From Minisyncoccota bacterium (GTDB lineage Bacteria; Patescibacteriota; Minisyncoccia; Phycocordibacterales; UBA2100): 21,839 nucleotides of DNA. Shown here piece by piece: positions 21,001 to 21,839 of the stretch. The stretch spans positions 1-21,839 of the forward strand of contig JAGOTU010000007.1 in assembly GCA_018061585.1 (NCBI GenBank), given 5' to 3'. A program made the translations under genes and the position numbers. A model generated the notes under the pieces. The model saw only the letters and a program-made list of their open reading frames with translations, was not told where the DNA came from and did not search any database. Each line of letters begins with the position of its first letter. Position 1 is the stretch's first letter.

Positions 21001-21175
21001 GGCGTTCCTGAAGATCTCCGATCTCTCGGATTCTATCGAGGTCGTGATATTCCCCAATCTCCTCAAAGAACACGACGCGCTCATCACGTCCGGCAACTGC
21101 ATCATGCTCAAGGGCAAGATCTCAGAAAGGAACGGAGAAGACAGCTTTGTCGCAGAAAAAGCCAAGGCACTATAG
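18011..21175 (+). CDS. dnaE: DNA polymerase III alpha subunit (DnaE type)
   Basis: This is the replicative polymerase subunit, 1054 residues. The N-terminal PHP domain starts VHLHTHSHYSLLEA (7-20). The polymerase core has RGSVAGSLVTYLSGIT (357-371), the catalytic PDIDMD (395-400) and the third catalytic Asp554 in KFDFLGLTNL. Further landmarks are HVGVHAAGVVIAP (506-518), ALYRPGPMNFI, GVITYQDDVLQIA and the C-terminal OB fold (VIAGYVETVQTILTKKGEKM). There is no inserted exonuclease, so it is DnaE rather than PolC. It ends soon after the OB fold and lacks most of the tau-binding tail of the 1160-residue E. coli protein. In the PHP domain the usual TDHGNM reads TDAGNM (42-47), so one metal ligand is lost. 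Confidence 0.98.
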   Translation: MSRADFVHLHTHSHYSLLEAIPKIEDLVAAAKKDGQTALALTDAGNMYAAIEFYKECKDAGIKPIIGVDFFVAPRTRHDKEHRIDDKTSRLVLLAKNMTGYRNLLQVVSRAYLEGFYYRPRLDRELIEQYKEGLIAILPSFGGEHAKALKDGNDDRARESLDWYKKQFGTDCFVEITRHHEVEGHEERMQKIIELAQSADIPLVAAHDTYYLTQEDAIARELVTKIRSGGTLNRDFEGTANDFSFISQDKAKSLFKDLPEALANTTRIADMCDLELKLGTWVFPDFLIKNGKSADEELKELAYSGFERRGVARDEVALTRIEYELSVISKKGYSPYFLVVSDLLRHAKENGILTNIRGSVAGSLVTYLSGITNVNPLEYGLPFERFLNPERPSAPDIDMDYADNRRDDMIDYVRQKYGDDHVAQIGTFGTMMARAAVRDVSRALGHPYALGDAIAKIIPFGKQGFPVTIKGSLEEVPELAELYKRDADAREVLDLAQKIEGNARHVGVHAAGVVIAPTPVTDFVPIQPDPKGGKKITQYDMHAVEDAGLLKFDFLGLTNLSILADAVARVKERLGVEVDLDNFPLEDKKTFEMLSRGETLGVFQLAGGGMTAYLVDLKPTVIHDINAMVALYRPGPMNFIPQYIERKKNPKLVTYLDPRMEAILKNSYGVITYQDDVLQIAIDLAGYSWLEADKFRKAMGKKVPAEMAAQKEKFMAGCLERGMKPAVVQTLWEQIETFAAYGFNKAHAASYGNLAYKTAYMKANYPVDYMAAVLTADAGDVEKISEVINECKRMGISISPPSVNESKGNFTVIDENTIRFGLYSIKNFGTGVGDSIIAERDKNGRFEDISDFVSRIADKNLNKKSLESLIQSGALDDYAERGVLMHNIERLLEFHRELTKTPVDQGNLFGGLSTAPALAKLKLDPSPDVPTDTKLAWEKELLGLYISGHPLDKHAAKLSNAKNSIKHAKEHLKNVETVIAGYVETVQTILTKKGEKMAFLKISDLSDSIEVVIFPNLLKEHDALITSGNCIMLKGKISERNGEDSFVAEKAKAL

Positions 21176-21231
21176 ACAGCGACTTGTAGATGTGGTTAAA
21201 CAAGGACTGTTGTAACTAGGAGGAATTTGTA

Positions 21232-21621
21232 TTGTCGCTTCAGACCCACCGTCTCATATTCAGTCGCTGCATGAAGGCGATAACCCCGGTTCACGCGCGG
21301 GGCGCCGACAGCGCGACCGAAGAAGAGCAAGAATCCATTCGGATCGCGTGCGTCAGATTGCGAGACTATCTTCGCGAATTGATCAGTATCGAGCCGAGCG
21401 AGGTAACAATTACGACCTTGCGGGAAGCGCTTCGCGAAATGCACCCGGATATGCCCTACACGCATCCGCTCTTGATCGTGCGCGACGTCGCAGACGTCGT
21501 CGTAACGCTCGAGCGACTGCTCGAGAACAAATCACGCTCGGACGAGATCAAGATTCTCGAAGCACATTCGTTCTGTATGCATCTTGCTGAACCGGGACCG
21601 AACACGGGCACCGGAAAGTAA
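21232..21621 (+). CDS. Orphan helical protein, 129 aa
   Basis: Not recognised. It is mostly helical (ESIRIACVRLRDYLRELISI; ITTLREALREMHPD; VRDVADVVVTLERLLENK; DEIKILEAHSFCMHLAE) with a short polar tail (PGPNTGTGK). It has no membrane or signal segment. The TTG at 21232 is chosen because AGGAGG (21218-21223) lies 8 bases before it; no ATG is as well placed. It follows dnaE by 56 bases without an intervening terminator, so it may be co-transcribed, and ends at a strong terminator. Confidence 0.78.
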   Translation: MSLQTHRLIFSRCMKAITPVHARGADSATEEEQESIRIACVRLRDYLRELISIEPSEVTITTLREALREMHPDMPYTHPLLIVRDVADVVVTLERLLENKSRSDEIKILEAHSFCMHLAEPGPNTGTGK

Positions 21622-21632
21622 GAACACATCGT

Positions 21633-21662
21633 CGGCGGGAGCATTGTCTCCCGCCGTTTTTG
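21633..21662 (+). terminator. Terminator after the 21232 gene
   Basis: CGGCGGGAG/CTCCCGCCG, a 9-bp perfect stem with a 6-base loop, followed by TTTTTG. Confidence 0.92.
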
Positions 21663-21673
21663 ATAAAAAAGTA

Positions 21674-21701
21674 TTGACATCACGCGCACAGGATTTAAGG
21701 T
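21674..21701 (+). promoter_or_regulatory. Promoter of the 21749 gene
   Basis: Perfect TTGACA (21674-21679), 16-base spacer, TAAGGT (21696-21701), the same -10 sequence proposed for rpsP. Confidence 0.6.
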
Positions 21702-21748
21702 ACACACACGTACCGATGGGGTGCGAGTTCAAAGAAGGAACGGATGCA

Positions 21749-21839
21749 ATGAAAGCTGCAAATGTTTCCGACATTCAGATTGTGCCGGATGCGTTCGCGA
21801 GGGCCGGACTGGTCCTCAAACAGCTCAATGCTGGGGAAT
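21749..21839 (+). CDS. Start of an unidentified gene (cut by window edge)
   Basis: The ATG at 21749 follows AAGGA with about 9 bases between and a good promoter. Thirty codons are visible (MKAANVSDIQIVPDAFARAG, then LVLKQLNAGE), too few to assign a family. The ATG at 21744 is followed at once by a stop and is rejected. Confidence 0.6.
   Translation, partial: MKAANVSDIQIVPDAFARAGLVLKQLNAGE

Noticed and set aside
1..21839. CRISPR array, insertion sequence or prophage
   Set aside because: No regularly spaced direct repeats, transposase or phage structural proteins are seen. Inverted repeats at 13501 and 17900 do not flank a gene.
1..21839. UGA recoding as in Gracilibacteria or Absconditabacteria
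   Set aside because: TGA ends the 4419, 8909 and 17132 genes at sensible places, and no conserved protein here needs TGA read as an amino acid.

Overview
The window looks like a piece of chromosome from a bacterium of the Candidate Phyla Radiation (Patescibacteria, probably the Parcubacteria group). This is an inference from several traits together: compact core proteins, a NusB protein fused to a Nudix hydrolase, an SMC of only 733 residues, an L32 without its zinc cysteines, an S16 with a long Ala/Glu tail, and many small orphan proteins between housekeeping genes. TGA is used as a normal stop, so this is not a UGA-recoding lineage. I see no phage, insertion sequence, CRISPR array, rRNA or tRNA.

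Layout. Positions 1-4345 (minus): rpoB, cut by the window edge; a long non-coding stretch with the rpoB promoter and leader and a probable structured RNA that has its own promoter and terminator; then trmD. Positions 4419-5685 (plus): an orphan protein, a CheY-like response regulator and a small secreted peptide. Positions 5733-8751: a membrane-anchored SPFH/prohibitin protein (minus), a 74-residue orphan (plus), then khpA, rpsP and an orphan membrane protein (minus). Positions 8909-9753 (plus): a small ferredoxin-fold-like protein, a tiny overlapping ORF that runs into a terminator, and a charged orphan protein. Positions 9764-17818 (minus): a YbjQ-family protein, an NlpC/P60-like protein coupled to smc, smc, an orphan, rnc, nusB-nudix, rpmF, an orphan that follows rnhB, rnhB, a 45-residue membrane peptide and another orphan. 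Positions 18011-21839 (plus): dnaE, an orphan, and the start of another gene.

Most core genes belong to central information processing: transcription (rpoB, NusB), RNA processing and modification (RNase III, TrmD, KhpA), the ribosome (S16, L32), replication (DnaE, RNase HII) and chromosome organisation (SMC).

The strongest genome-scale signal is in gene starts. Many core genes (trmD, rpsP, ybjQ, smc, dnaE, also the response regulator and the 9265 gene; rpmF and rnhB nearly so) have a -10 box 6-9 bases before the start codon and no Shine-Dalgarno sequence, so their mRNAs should be leaderless or nearly so. Five of these carry an extended -10 of the form TGn-hexamer. The orphan genes mostly have a good Shine-Dalgarno sequence and often their own promoter and terminator, as if they were self-contained cassettes. 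Two large inverted repeats with nested hairpins (13501-13596 and 17900-18003) and the orphan RNA at 3285-3612 are the least explained structures.
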